The translations under genes and the position numbers were made by a program. From Sordaria brevicollis (Eukaryota > Ascomycota > Sordariomycetes > Sordariales > Sordariaceae), in contig JAUTDP010000005.1 of NCBI GenBank assembly GCA_033439795.1, positions 2,199,001 through 2,263,000 on the forward strand: a DNA stretch of 64,000 bases, read 5' to 3'. Within the stretch, counting starts at the first letter, position 1, and each line of letters opens with the position of its first letter. Below the pieces are notes generated by a model. The model was not told where the DNA came from, did no database searches, and worked only from the letters and a program-made list of their open reading frames with translations. This document shows, one piece after another, positions 1-13,000 of this stretch.

Positions 1-2312
1 ACAGTCCGAGGTTTCGGGTAGTTGGTCGTCGTCGCGACGTTGAGACCGTGAGAGCAAAGAATGCTGACACGGTCCAGCATTCCCAGCTTTTAGGTTGTCG
101 TTGGTTGGACGAACCACTGTTTCTGTGGGCTTTGAATCCCGAATGCTTGATGCGAGGGCCGTGCGTCGTCCACTTGCCTCACTCTCTGCTGGGCGTGCCG
201 GGGAAGACATCAGGGACATCCACATCCACAGCGAACGGTGTGGGGTGACGATCCTTGCAAGTTCCAGGCACGGATAGGTTTCTTGGCTCTTGTTGGCGGC
301 GGGAAGATTCGATTGAGGTCATCCACGATCTCGACACTTGTTGATCAACCCGAGCCCCCGAAGGACGTACATGGAGGGGCGTCACCGCTTTAGTTTCTGC
401 CTCTTGCCGTGATGTCTTGTCAGCCAGTACACGTTAGATATCACCGATACAAGAAGACCGAGGTGTGTTGACAGTGGTGCTTGTTGCCATGTGACAAGAC
501 GTTGGTGGTTATTGTACCTGACATACATGGCACAGTAGCTTGCTGTCAAGCCTGCAGCATTGGGTGTCCCTGTGTCTGTGTCTGTGTCTGTGTCTCCAGC
601 TCTGTTACCATAAAGCCTGGTTCACAACTTTGTGAAATCCAAGGCCGAAATAGTTTGGCTTTACCATTCCCAATTCGGGAAGAACCATCAAGAACAAACT
701 AGACCGGCAGCGACGTCGATGCTCGGGATCGGAGACTTTCCGCCAGATCCAGCCTCAGACACCGTATACTATTTCGGTATTCCGACTTCCGAACTCCATT
801 AGACTTGACCCCTAGAACCCGGATGGCTAGCGCACGCCGCAAGCCTTCGGGGTAAAGCCAAGTGAGCTTCTAACGAGAAGGATTGCTAACAAATGGGTCG
901 ATGCCGATTTGCCCATCATGAAAGGTGGAAACTGACTTGAATGTTAGTGCCATGAGATTTGTAGGAATTAGCTGCGGACAAATGACGACGACAAACCGGC
1001 ACCATAAGGGTCCAACTAGGAAGCAAAAAGGAGTGAGCATGGCCATTTCAACAGCGCCCCTTGACAGGAAGGAAGAAGTTAAGGGGCATATTTGCCGGAA
1101 GGCTGGGCTGAGTGCTGGGGATTGTCCAAGAATGCTCACGCTTCCTATATAGTGTTTTGGGGACTCTCTCCAACATGTCAGTTTTTTTTCTCTTCAGTGT
1201 GGACGGAACCATCTCATATGGGACGCCGCTATTCTGTCTTTCTCCAGTCCAGGCCTTTATGAGCTCATTCTTTTCACCACGAAATCGGGTTCAAAGGCTA
1301 GTCGGTTCGAATACGACATTCACACTAGATCGGACATACATTTATATAAACCTTGAAATGGTCCGAATCATCTTTGATATGTCGGGCCTGGCCACCTGCC
1401 CTTTGATGGATTCGATGAATTTTGCGGTCCCGACATGGCTTGTCGAGGAGAAGGCATCAGACTGTGACCAGAAAAGAGATGGAAGCCAAGAGCAAGTGCG
1501 GTTTGTGACGAGAGGCACTGCCAGGTGGAAGTGACCTCTTCTGCTCTGGACCCTCCTGTTACCGCTTTAACAGTTGGAGCTTATCGTGCGTCCAAATAGA
1601 GGCCTAGGCCCCGCCTCCACCTCTAAATCCAGGTCGACTGGAGATCTCAGATGATGACCATATGCCAGTCATTCCATGTGCAAGATGGAAGGAACCGTAC
1701 TCTGGCCGATGAGAAGCCTCCCTTCACAGGTAAAGAGGTACGTACCCGTTGCCTGCCCGTAGGAAGCCCACGGCAACTTCCGAGTTGGGTGAGCTTGGGA
1801 TTGGGTGTGGGGCTCTGCCCGCAAGAGATGCGTGACGGAAGGAGGTTCCCCAAATGCGGGAGGCGGCAAGAGCACCGCAACCCAAACCAAAAGTTTTCTG
1901 TTCGTTGCTGCCAACAGCAAGAGGTTTGCCTTTTTTTACACTGCAGACCACACAAACTGCCAGCATCGTTTACGACTGACCTTTGCATCTTCTCTCGCAA
2001 CTGACTCACGAGACGGAAACCCAAAGCCAAACCCTTCCAAGTGCCAACACGCCCTTCTCCACTCCGCCAGACTTACAAGAACAAACAGCCATCACCATTC
2101 ACCGAGAAGGACAAGTGCTCCTTCCTTCCCTTGCCAACAGCTTTCTACCTTAAACAGCTTAACAAATCCCCGCCACCAATAATTTTATTTTCTTGTGCGG
2201 CCACACACCCCGCATCATCATAGTATTTTTCCCCCTTTGCACATCCATCCTCAACCATCCCAGGAAGTCTAATTCGCTTCCTTCCTCAACTCAATTCCCA
2301 TCAAGCAACGAG
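1..2312. other. Intergenic region and promoter of the G3BP-like gene
   Basis: I see no gene here. Open frames are short (at most 140 codons), overlap on both strands and match no family I know. A short TGTGTC microsatellite (about four units) lies near 570-594. From about 2,000 the plus strand becomes rich in C, T and A, the typical look of a transcribed leader in Neurospora, leading into the gene that starts at 2,597. Confidence 0.6.
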
Positions 2313-2394
2313 GTAAGAGGCCCGCCCACACCCCCAAGTGGAAGCTGTCAAGGTCCCGGGATGTTGTCACTGACCAAACTGACGTTTGCCCCAG
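2313..2394 (+). other. Probable 5'-UTR intron of the G3BP-like gene
   Basis: The donor GTAAGA at 2,313 and the acceptor CCCCAG ending at 2,394 enclose 82 nt. A branch-site match (ACTGAC) lies about 12 nt before the acceptor. It lies about 200 nt before the start codon, so it would not change the protein. It is inferred from splice signals only. Confidence 0.55.
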
Positions 2395-2596
2395 GTTTAG
2401 CTCAAGATCTCCACTCTTGGTTGCCCCACTCTCCTGGCCGCCGCCGTCCACGTTAAATCGGCAGCTTTTTCCCTCGACGCGCGCCTCCTTCTGGGATTCA
2501 TCCTGCCATTTCTGCCCTCCCACGACACCCGCACTCACATCCACTTCCTCCATCAACTCTCCCGTCTTCTTGGCAATATCCAGAACCACCGCAATC

Positions 2597-4388
2597 ATGG
2601 CAACAAACGGTAATGTTAATCACAGCGACCAGTACGCAGCGCCCAGCTCGACGACCGACGCCCCCGCCACTACTTCCAGCACCACCTCTCAGAACCAGAC
2701 ACAGGGCCCTTCCAAGGATGAGGTCGGCTGGTACTTTGTCGAGCAATACTACACCACTCTGAGCAAGAACCCCGATAAGCTTCACGTACGTCGTCCAATT
2801 GCTCCCACTCCTGTCTGGTCCTCCATCTGAGTCACCATTGCTGACTCCTTTTCGCAGCTCTTCTACGGCAAAAAGTCCCAGTTCGTCTACGGTCAGGAGG
2901 CCGAGGTCTCCTCCGTTTCCTATGGCAGACAGGTGAGTAGTCTTTGCCCCTATCCCTTCCCCCATAACGACCCCACACTTCCATCACATGCTGACTGTTC
3001 AACCGTACAGGGCATCCAAGAGCGTATCAAGGGCCTCGATTTCCAGGACTGCAAGGTCCGCATCTCCAATGTCGATTCCCAGGGCTCCGGCGACAACATC
3101 GTCATTCAGGTCATCGGCGAGACCTCCAACAAGGGCGCCGAGCCCAAGAAGTTCGTCCAGACCTTCGTCCTTGCCCAGCAGCCCTCTGGCTACTTCGTTC
3201 TGAACGACATGCTCCGCTACATCAAGGAGGAGGTTGAGGAGGAGGTTGAGGAGCCCGCTCAGGAGGCTGCTCCTGCTGCCGAGGAGGACGCTCCCGCCCA
3301 GCCCGAGGCTCCTGTTGAGGCCGCTGCTGAGCCTGTCGAGGAGGCCAAGCAGCCTGAGCCCGAGACTGTTGAGCTCGATGCCAGCGCTGTTGACCAGAAG
3401 CTTGAGGAGACTACCGAGGAGGAGACCCCCGCTGCCCCCGTCGAGGCCGCTCCTGAGGCCGTTGAGGAGACCAAGGAGTCCGAGCCTGAGGCTGCCCCCG
3501 AGCCGGTTGCCGAGCCCGAGAAGGTTGTTGAGGAGATCACCAAGGAGGAGGTCAAGAAGCCTGAGGAGCCCAAGGCCCCTACTCCCACCCCCGCTCCTGC
3601 TGCTGCTCCTCGCGCCGCCGCTCCCCCTGCTGCCGAGCCCGAGAAGCCCAAGGAGCCTCCCAAGCCCAAGACCTGGGCTAACCTCGTCGCTGTCGCCGCC
3701 GGCCCCAAGCCCGTCGTTCCCTTGACCAAGGCCGCTACTCCTGCGGTTCCTGCCCAGACCCGCGCCGCTGCCCCCGCGGCCGCTCAGCAGCCCGCTGCTG
3801 CTCCCCAGGCTGCCGAGACCCCTGCCACCCCCAAGGAGCAGGCTAACGAGTGGCAAACCGCCGAGACCAAGCGTCAGAGCCGCCCTCAGTCCATGGCCGC
3901 CAACGCCGAGAAGGACGGTGCCATGGCCTACATCAAGTATGTCACCGACAAGGTCAAGGAGGAGGACCTCAGGGGCCTCCTGAGCAGCTTCGGCGAGCTC
4001 GTTTACTTTGACATCAACCGCACCAAGGTATGTTACATTGCTTATGCCGTTCCGTAGGTTTGAACGTGGACTAACCATCTCTCAGAACTGTGCTTTCGTC
4101 GAGTTCAAGAACCAGGCTGGTTACAACGCCGCCGTTGCTGCCAACCCCCACACCGTTAATGGCGAGAACATTGTTGTCGAGCAGCGTCGTCCCAAGTCCA
4201 CCGCCTTCGGAGGTAGCAACTACGGATCCTCTGGACGTGGCGGCGCCGCTGGCCGTGGCCGCGGTGGCTTTGAGGGTGGTCGTTCCGGTAGCCAGGCCGG
4301 CGGCCGTGGCGGATTCGGTGGTCAGTCTCGTGGCCGCGGCGGTGCCAACCGTGGCCGTGCCCCTACTGCTCAAGCCCCTACCGCTTAG
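2597..4388 (+). CDS. nxt3: G3BP/Nxt3-like protein: NTF2-like domain, acidic linker, RRM and RGG tail
   Basis: Four exons (2597-2785, 2858-2932, 3011-4027, 4086-4388) join in frame to 527 aa; all three introns have GT...AG ends (GTACGT, GTGAGT, GTATGT donors). Residues about 35-155 are an NTF2-like fold (VGWYFVEQYYTTLSKNPDKL, then LFYGKKSQFVYG). Residues 160-380 are a Glu/Pro/Ala-rich disordered linker. Residues about 390-468 are an RRM whose RNP1 (NCAFVEFK) begins exon 4. The last 50 residues are an RGG-type Gly/Arg tail. This is the order found in animal G3BP, fission yeast Nxt3 and yeast Bre5, which act in stress granules and as cofactors of the Ubp3/USP10 deubiquitinase in the cytoplasm. 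That role is by family. The start is the first ATG of the NTF2 frame after the leader. Codons are strongly C-ending, which suggests high expression. Confidence 0.93.
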
Positions 4389-7300
4389 GTAGTGTGAGGG
4401 GTTGACCATTAGGTCACAGTCAGTGGTACCTGAAAGCTCATCACGTCGCCCAGTGTGATGAGCGAAGACATTTAACATAAAGATATATATGGTCGTTCGT
4501 CTCGCTTGCGGATGGGCTGGAGTTGCTTGGAGGGTTAGGCAAAAGACCTGAAAACAAAAGGAGGCACAAAATTCGACTTCGGTGGGAATCGGTGCCGCAA
4601 CCATAAACGGGAAATGACTTTCATTTTTTGGGAAGAGACAGGCCAGGAAGAGAGGGCTACAACGCATTCATATTAGGCTTGTTTCTTATCTTTTTTGTGT
4701 GGGCGGACAGGGTCCCAATACGGTTGTGTGGTGTTTGGTTGCGTTTTTATGCTTGGAGTTTCGGAGCGATCATGCATATACAAAAACTACACCACTTGCA
4801 TTTCTTCCCATCTCAGATTATCTGGAACGTCTTCGTCTGTGTTGTTGTCTTTTGACTTGATGCCTGGGTGTTATTTAGTGGCAGGTATGTATTACTCAGT
4901 ATCAATCCGTGGAGAGCAACAGCGTAACATAGGTTAATAAAGGTAATAAATCCAGATGAGAGCTACATCACAGCCTTTCCAGTATTGTCATTGTATTTTG
5001 AATGACGTCTCAACCTCATATTCAGATAGAGCTCTTGGCGCCAAGTGTTTTACTTGGTTGGCCTGTTTACACAACTCAAGTTTACCTAATGATGATATTT
5101 TATGGCCGGCGTCTATATCGAGCATATTCAACTCGATCATCATGGGACTGTGAAATACAAGAACACAGATAAGGTTGAGTTTATTATCACGAGTTTTATG
5201 ACGAGACTAATCAACTTCGAGACTAGCCTTCAGGTATATCCTCAGTAGAAGCATAAATCACTACACCATCCCTTCAAGTTGACAGACACTCCATGATTCT
5301 GGCGTCCAACCCCCGCTGGTGGTGTCGATTTTTGCAGGGCAGGGACGAAAACCGAGGGGGGAGGAGATGGTACATACTACTCGAGAGGCTCAAGAGGAGG
5401 GGACGTCTACTTTGATGGAACTAGCAGAGGAAGAAGAATCACAGCTGCCGTCGTGAGTGCCAGACTGGCAACCAGACCAGGTCTTTTCCCGTCTTATGTA
5501 CTACGTGATTGAGAATCGCAAGGCGGGGGAGATATGAGTGGGTTCGGCTGTTTACGCCTTGCGGCCGCGAGCACACAGAGGAGAGTCAACAACAATGCCA
5601 GCGGGGAAGTCATCCCGACTGAGTCGGCTTATGTCCTGGGACTAAGAGGGTTGCCTGGTTGATACGATTGAAGAGTTTTTCGGGGTATGTATGGTCTGAT
5701 TAAATGCTAGAGGGGAGTGATGATGGTGTTATAGTTGGGTATTTTGGAGTTGGAGAGGTTGTGTCGGTTTTCTGGGGAAAAGGAGATACCTGGAAGGAAA
5801 GCAATCACGAAAAGAAAATATGTAAGGCGGATGAGGGAAGACAATAAGAACCCCTCTGCAGGGTAGCTATCAGAGACCAGTTCTTCGTCATGAAGCAAGG
5901 CTACAAGAAGATGACATTGAAAATGGGTTCAGATATTTCAAACGAATGGCTGGCTGGAAGGTTGTCGGTTGAAGGCTTCACCAACAAAGGGAGAGTCGGT
6001 TTCAGTTTTGCTGGAGGACTTGGACTTGGACTTGGACTTGGACTTGGACTTGGACTCGGAGGATGCACAACACGGCCGTCATTGACATTGACATCGAAGG
6101 AAGCGAAAGCGGAAGCAACGACGACAAGAAAAAAAAAAAAAAAAGAAGAAGTTGGACGAATTGGAAAGGATAGATGACGCCGGCTTAGCACCGGAAATAG
6201 CAATGACTCTAGATTTTGATGCGTGGTAAACGACCGCACCTTTCTACCCATAAGGGGTATCTGGGTATGGCTCCGCCGAATGCTCTACCGGATGATGTTG
6301 TGGTGTTCTTTCTTGGAGCAGAGATGGCCTATTTGTTGAGGCATGTTGATGGATGGAAGATGGGTATGGATGATAATACATATACCTTGATGGGTGAGGC
6401 TTCACTGTGATGGAGTTATGGGTGGGAGGATCATCTTGGCGGATGAGAAGCGGCAGTGGTTTTTTTTTTTTTCTTTTTTTTTCTTCTCCTTGTTTGAGAC
6501 CATGATGCTGTTTCTCATCCAAAGCATTTCATTGTACTGTTCGATATTCCATCGTATAGCCGTTTCCTGGCCGTTTGTGTATAAATGACACTTCAGTGTC
6601 TCTTGATACCTTATGACACTAGCGTCTGATAACTGCTCTCATCACACTATCATGAGGACACTCCATCAAGACAATGTTCCCAACTGTCCCTCGGCTTACA
6701 TATGAACACATTTGTATGGACACGTACTTGACTCGCTATCAGGAAGCGATGTAAGCCTAGTAGGAAGCCAGTTGCCCGTTCAGGAAGGTGAGAAGGTAAG
6801 AGCCGTGGACACCGGCAGCTTGGTACGGGTGGACTCTCAGTTCAAGACTTGAATTTCTCGGTCGGTTGCCTCGGCCCGGGTTTCGTTACTTCTAAGTATA
6901 GCATGAATCTGGAGTTCATCAAACTCCGGTGACGGAGCTTGCTTGCTGCGATATTCGTACCCAACTTGCGTCAATCGGCCGCTAGGTTGGAGTGGCCTTC
7001 TTGTTATGGTAGAGTTCGTGAGAACCGTACATACGCAGCTGGTCACTGGATGATGCGAGATGGAGATTTGTTGATAAGGCGAAGTCTGGCTGGTCTAGTT
7101 TGTCAGACACTTCATGATGTTGCAAGATACGCGCGGCTATTGCGCGGAGTAAGTCGTGCAAAATTTTTACCCAGAGCAAAGAGTGAAGAGATGGTGGTCT
7201 GGAGTTTTAACTTCCATAACAAAAGGGTGCTGTGCTGAGTGTTACACGAATACGTACGCAGTAAGACAGAGGGTATACTGGTAGCGTACCCTTCTTGTTG

Positions 7301-10069
7301 CGTGGTTGTTGTGATAATCTTTTGGACCACCAGCGGATCCTGTACCCTAGATGAAAATGACTCTCAAGGACACAATCATAGGTGTGCGTACTCGCTGCTC
7401 GTCCTGAAGACTTGCGTTCTCGAAACGATGTCTACCCATCACCAACATGTCTAAGAGGCGTTTACCAGCAGCTGCCCGGGACACTCCAAGGTCACTCCTA
7501 ATTATTTCCTCGAAACAAACGCCGCGTTTCATTCAAAACATCGAGCATTGTATGGCGCATAGGGCTGCCGTCTATGCTATCAAGGTAGGTAGGTGAATGA
7601 CGCCATCAGTCGTTGGTAGAATATCACAAAGCCTTCTAACTTATAACTCGTCGGCTCGGTCTTAACAAAAGCCAAGTCCGAAAACGAGGCTTTCTTGTGA
7701 GTGAGTGTTTGCGTGTTGTGTTCTTCGGCCACCAACCAGTCTGACTGCAGTTGTTACATATGTTTCTTTTTGCCACCAACGACAACAACCGAGGATTGAG
7801 CTTCTTGAAGCAGGAAAGCCTGCTGAATCGGTCAGCCACTGATATTTTTGAGTGGTGGAAAGTAGGTAGGGTATTGTATGTCCCGACGAAGGGTAGACCT
7901 CAGCTCGGCAAAGGGAAGTTGTTTTTCAAAGGAGGTGTTACTTTTCTTAGAAGGTCAACCAAAGCACTGCTTCAACTTGGACCAGTATTGAAGAAAGCTG
8001 AGAAGACTAGACACGGCTCGGGCCTCGCTTGATGTATTTTCCGACCCAGAAAGTCGACTGTCCGCTCACCCGAGGTTTGTTGGCGCCGACCCGAGCTGGA
8101 CTTTCTCACCATATGTACGAAGCAATTGGATATTGTGATCATTGACCGGATTTAGAAGGTCGTTATCCGGGTATAAGCAAAGTTCACGGTTATCCGGGCC
8201 TGAAACATGCAGGCAATATGACAAGAGTAAGACAGCGCATCCATCCGTCATGATGATTGCCTGTGTGAGTCTCTCAGCATCAGAGAGAAAGCGATGGCTT
8301 GCGGAAGTCTCAGAGGCAAGATAGATGTTAGTAAGAAGTCCTTTCTTCTGAGGCTATGTTAGCTTGCCATTCTAACATCACACTTGCACGTTACAGGGTC
8401 CCCGGATCCCTTGGTGTTTGAACACGGGAAGGGGAGATGATGATGGACCCTCGAGCACGTAATCTGTACCACAAGGGCGTCCGTTACCCGCCCGTCCACT
8501 TTCAAAAAGCTATGGTCTCACGGTGCTGGCGTACGTAGCCTGGTAGACAGCCCTGTTGTAGCACCTGGTCTCGGGAGCTAAGAGGGGAACCGGGGCAGCC
8601 ACGTGTGATGCCAGTGGATGAACTCGAACGGGGTCCCGCGTCTATTTAAGAATAATAAATGGCGACGACACCATCAATGCGCGGAATCCCGAGGCTATCT
8701 GGTTTTGGCTGTGCCCCCGTTCCTGATTGAAATGGAGGAGGATTCACTTTGAGGGTGTTGACTCTCTTTTTCTTACTTGTCTTTGTCGTACATATCAGTT
8801 GTTCGAAGAGGTTGGTTTTGAGCCTGTGGAAGAAATCTCGATTTTCAAGATTCCTGACGACCCTTATCTCTTTCAATCTTGACCACTGTGGACACCAAAC
8901 ATGAGGGGATTCGTGGATCTTGGCTCACTGCGGAAGTCTCCCATCGATCTTGAAACGTTGAGTTCTGGTGATCTTGGACGATCTCCTTGTGATCTCCGGT
9001 TGGCTGAGTTATTCTTGCTCTGATCGATGCCCATCTAGCCCATGTGAGAAGGAGCAACTGCCGAGACCAATCTGGCTCTGGGAAAGAGTGACATTGGAGG
9101 TTGGGTATTTATGGAGTGAGCGGCACCCGGATCGACATGTTGTTTGGCCTAGTCAGGCAGGAGCAAAGTGTCCCCCGTTGTGAATCGATGAAAGTCAGAA
9201 GCAACTTCAGTGTGCAGTTGCCAGTTGGTGATGAGTCGAGTCACTTCCACTCCGAAGCTCCAGGGTTGCCGACACCGGAGGGAGCAACCCGTTCCTTCCC
9301 CTTACTCGAGTCGTTAACCCCGAATAGCAACTGCAACAGGGGCGCTTGCGTGCTTTTGCTGTTATCGCGGGGAAGGAAGGAATGGCAAGGCACTCCCTGG
9401 ATATGAAGCCGTTGTCGGGTTACGTCCCAATTTGGCCCGATCAGCATCGCGAGCATGAAGGTGCCCGGTTCTCCGCCCGGAAAAATGATGTAACCGCTCG
9501 GAGGCTTCTTCATTCTTCCTTCCTGTTTCCGAAGGTGAAGGCCGTGGCGGGATCGAACCGGGCAAGACACCTTGACGGCCGCTGTCATCGTGCCTTCCGT
9601 GCCGCCGTCCATTAAAACCGGAATCCGGAAGGCACCCTTGGCATCCAATAAGCCAAGAATTGAAAAGGAAGCGACCTTCCCATTTTCTTGAATGTTTTCG
9701 AAATTGCCAGCGAAATGCGGGTGACCTTTTTAGCATGGCAGGCAGGGGCGAATCTGGAGTCCGTCTCAAGGGTCAAAATCCGGAGGAAATCGATTTGAAA
9801 GAAAACCCGACATCAAGGTCCTCAGGGTCCACAGCATCCATGCCAGACCACCATGTCAGCCTGCCAGCGACAAAGGGCATGCCGTTGTTGAAACACTGCA
9901 GTCGACAACAACATGAAGATTGCCCTAGGGTTGGATGGTGGCATTTGATATCGAGAACCTTTATGTCCAGCGCGACGTTAACAGACGACAACTAATTGTA
10001 GCCAACAGCGTTCGGGTCAGCAAAAGGTGACAAGATTTGGAGAAAAACAGGAGCCTTTTTAATACAGGA
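4389..10069. other. 5.7 kb gene-poor intergenic DNA
   Basis: The 3' UTR of the G3BP-like gene probably occupies the first few hundred bases. I find no convincing protein gene in the rest: the open frames are under about 140 codons and lack recognisable motifs. Base composition is normal, not RIP-like, up to about 10,065. The stretch holds a GGACTT microsatellite (6,016-6,056), an A-run near 6,130 and a T-rich run near 6,460. A non-coding RNA or a small spliced gene cannot be excluded. Confidence 0.55.
6016..6056 (+). repeat. Hexanucleotide microsatellite (GGACTT)n
   Basis: Nearly seven uninterrupted units of GGACTT. In one frame they would encode Gly-Leu repeats, but the surrounding open frame has no other sign of coding. 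Confidence 0.9.
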
Positions 10070-13000
10070 ATGGGTTGTTATTATTATTATTATTTTTAAC
10101 GTCTGCTTCCGCCTCCCGTAGGGCATAAAACGTACCGCAGCAGCGCGTATCTACAAAACTACATATACAAATAAGGGGAGAATCTATATATAATAGCGCC
10201 CTAAAAATCCACCTAAAGGCAAATTATATAATTTTACAATCCTACCCAATCACATACTACCTATTACGTAAACACAGCCCAATATCTTAATTAAACTCCC
10301 GTAAGAATAAATTAATAAATTAAAGGTTGCCTACCCCTAATTATACTTTTTCCTCTCTAAAATCCCCCTCTCCTTCTTCCTCTTCGTCCGAAAATACTTT
10401 TAATACCTTTTCACTACATTAAACCTTATATACTTCTTAATTTAATTAATTTTTAACCTCCAAAACTCCTTCTTCTTCCCTAATTTTAACGCCCTCCGCC
10501 TTTAAAAAAGTAAAAAAACTATTAACGTCTCTTCCTTCCTTTACGTATTTTTATTAAAAAATTTAACGGATATTACGTTTTATATAAATTTACGAAAAAA
10601 AGTACGAAATTTAAACCCTTATAGCGAAGCGTTTTTAGAAAATGCCTAATATAAATATTAAATTTCTAGGGGTAATCGCCTCCCCGGGGGGGAGGGGGAA
10701 TATAACGTATTTTTTACAATAGTAAAAAATATAATATAGGGTCTTCTAATTACTATAAAAGTATTTTATTATTACGTCTTCGTATTCGAAACGTTCGTAA
10801 TAATCTTTAAAATCGCTATAATTTAACCTCGTAATTAATAAGTAATATAGAGTATTATAATCGAATTCGAATTTTTCGTTAAATTTTAACGAAGTTTTAA
10901 AACCAAAATTTTAATAAGAAGGGGGGGTATTTTATAACTACTAAATTTGGAAGTCCCTTCGTATTTCCGCCTTAATTATACGTTTAAAATAAATTAACGT
11001 AATTATTCCGGGGTTAATTACTTCGCTTTTAATAATTCCGAATTTCGTTAATTCGTTAATAATTTTATTACCCGTAATTCCTATATACCTAAGAACCTAC
11101 TTTATTTCTACTTTACCCTTATAAAGTAATATTATTTATTAAAATTTCCTAAAAGCGGATTACAAAAATAAGGATAATATACCTTATAATTTTTAAATTA
11201 CTAATATATTATTTAAATAAATTATAATAAAATTTATATAATTTAGGGGGAATATAACGATAATTACTTTTAAATTATATTTAACCCTTTTAATTTCGGC
11301 GTCGAAAACTTCCGCCTATTTGAATTAACCGTAACCCTAATAAAATTCCTCCTTACCCTAAAAGGTTATATACCTAAAGCTAATAAACTCTCCTTTAAAA
11401 TTATCCTCCGCTTCTAAATCTTCAATTCGGTTTTATACTTTAATTTACTTAATTAATATAAATTTATTAATATATATAATTACTTCCGAAGGATTTAATT
11501 ATAAAAATTATTTTTAAAATTTAATAATTACTTTATCCTTCGAAAAGGGGGTAAGGTATAAATATATTATCCTATTAAAAATTAAAATTTATAAATTTAA
11601 TTTAAAAGTAAATAAAACGAACCGGGAAACGGTTTAAAAGGTAATCGGCCATTTTAATAGCCCCTTCGGGGTTTTCTAATTTTATTTAAACTTCGTAATT
11701 AATAAGTAAACTAAATCTAAAAATAAAAAATAAACAGCGTAGCGGCGGCGAATAACCTCTAAAAATTATAGCGCAGAAAGGAAACTAATTTTATAATAAA
11801 GGATAAAAGAGCGGGTAATCTTCTAAACTAAAAGGGTAAACTTAATAATTAAATTAATTATAATTTAAATTTTTTTAATTTAATTATTTAAACCGTTTTT
11901 AATTAAGGGGAACTCCCTATTCTTACGAATTTGGTTATACCGTTTATAACCCGGCTATTAAATTTTAAAGCCGAAAAGGGCTTTAAAAATAATAACGGCC
12001 TTTATAACTTTTATTATAAATTTAAACGGCGTACCTTTATATACCCTATTAAACCCATTAATATATTATATAATTTATTTTATTAAAGCGAACCAATATT
12101 TAATATAATTCTTTTAATTAAATTTATTATATAATTAAATTCCGAATTAATATATAATTAATTATACTTCTACTATTACCCTATTATATTAAATCGAAGG
12201 GAATAGGGGGGTAGCCCGATTGCGCAAAAAGAATTAAATTTCCATCTTCTCCAGGGAAAATTTAATAGCGTTTATTAAACCTTATTAGATTATATAATTA
12301 AACTCTTTTTATATTTAATGCGCCGTATCCCTTAAAATAAAATTAGAAATTAAAATCGTATAATTATTAATATACTTAAAATATTTTATTTTATTATTAT
12401 TAAAGTAGTAAACCGGTTCGATATAAAAGAAATAAATAATAAGCGAAGCCGAGGACCTTTAGGGGAGCCCGTACTTTAAATTTTTTATAAGGGTAATAAC
12501 CTTTAAATAGCGAATATAAATTATCCTTTTAAATATAAAGGATTCGACCCACTTAATTATATATATCGGCTAACCCTACTCCCTTAAACGTAATATTAAT
12601 TAATTTATAAATACAGCATTAAAGGCGCCTTTTACGTTTAGGGCGACTAAAGCTACGTAGAACCCCCGTTTTAAAAAATCTTCGATATTATATATTACTA
12701 ACCCAATTATATCGACCGTAAACCTCTTAAATAGGGCCCCGGCTTATTAGGGGTTTAGAACGTTATATTTAATCGTTAATTATATTATTTAACGTCCTAT
12801 TAAATATTTAATACCTTTATTTAAATATAAAAATAAGGATATTAAGCGCTAGCCTTTAATTATTATTTTATCCCTTCCCAATTTTAAAATTATAATTACT
12901 TCAACCCGATAAAAGATTTTAAAATAATAGCCAAAGGTAATATAGCCTTAATATAATCGATATACCGGTTTTTTAATTAATTTTTAAACGGCTTTAAATA

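Noticed and set aside
1285..1325. GGTTCGAATAC on the plus strand, another B-box-like phrase
   Set aside because: Only a four-pair T stem forms and there is no matching A box or acceptor stem.
2999..4078. 359-codon open frame antisense to the G3BP-like gene
   Set aside because: It is a shadow of exon 3, caused by GC-rich third positions and repeated Glu/Pro/Ala codons; its Gly/Leu-rich translation has no motif.
8380..8650. GC-rich stretch checked for a dispersed 5S rRNA gene
   Set aside because: It does not match the 5S internal control region or its start and end.
9550..9585. GGTTCGATCCC on the minus strand, resembling a tRNA B box
   Set aside because: The five base pairs of a T stem do not form around it, and no D arm, anticodon arm or acceptor stem is found at the right distances.
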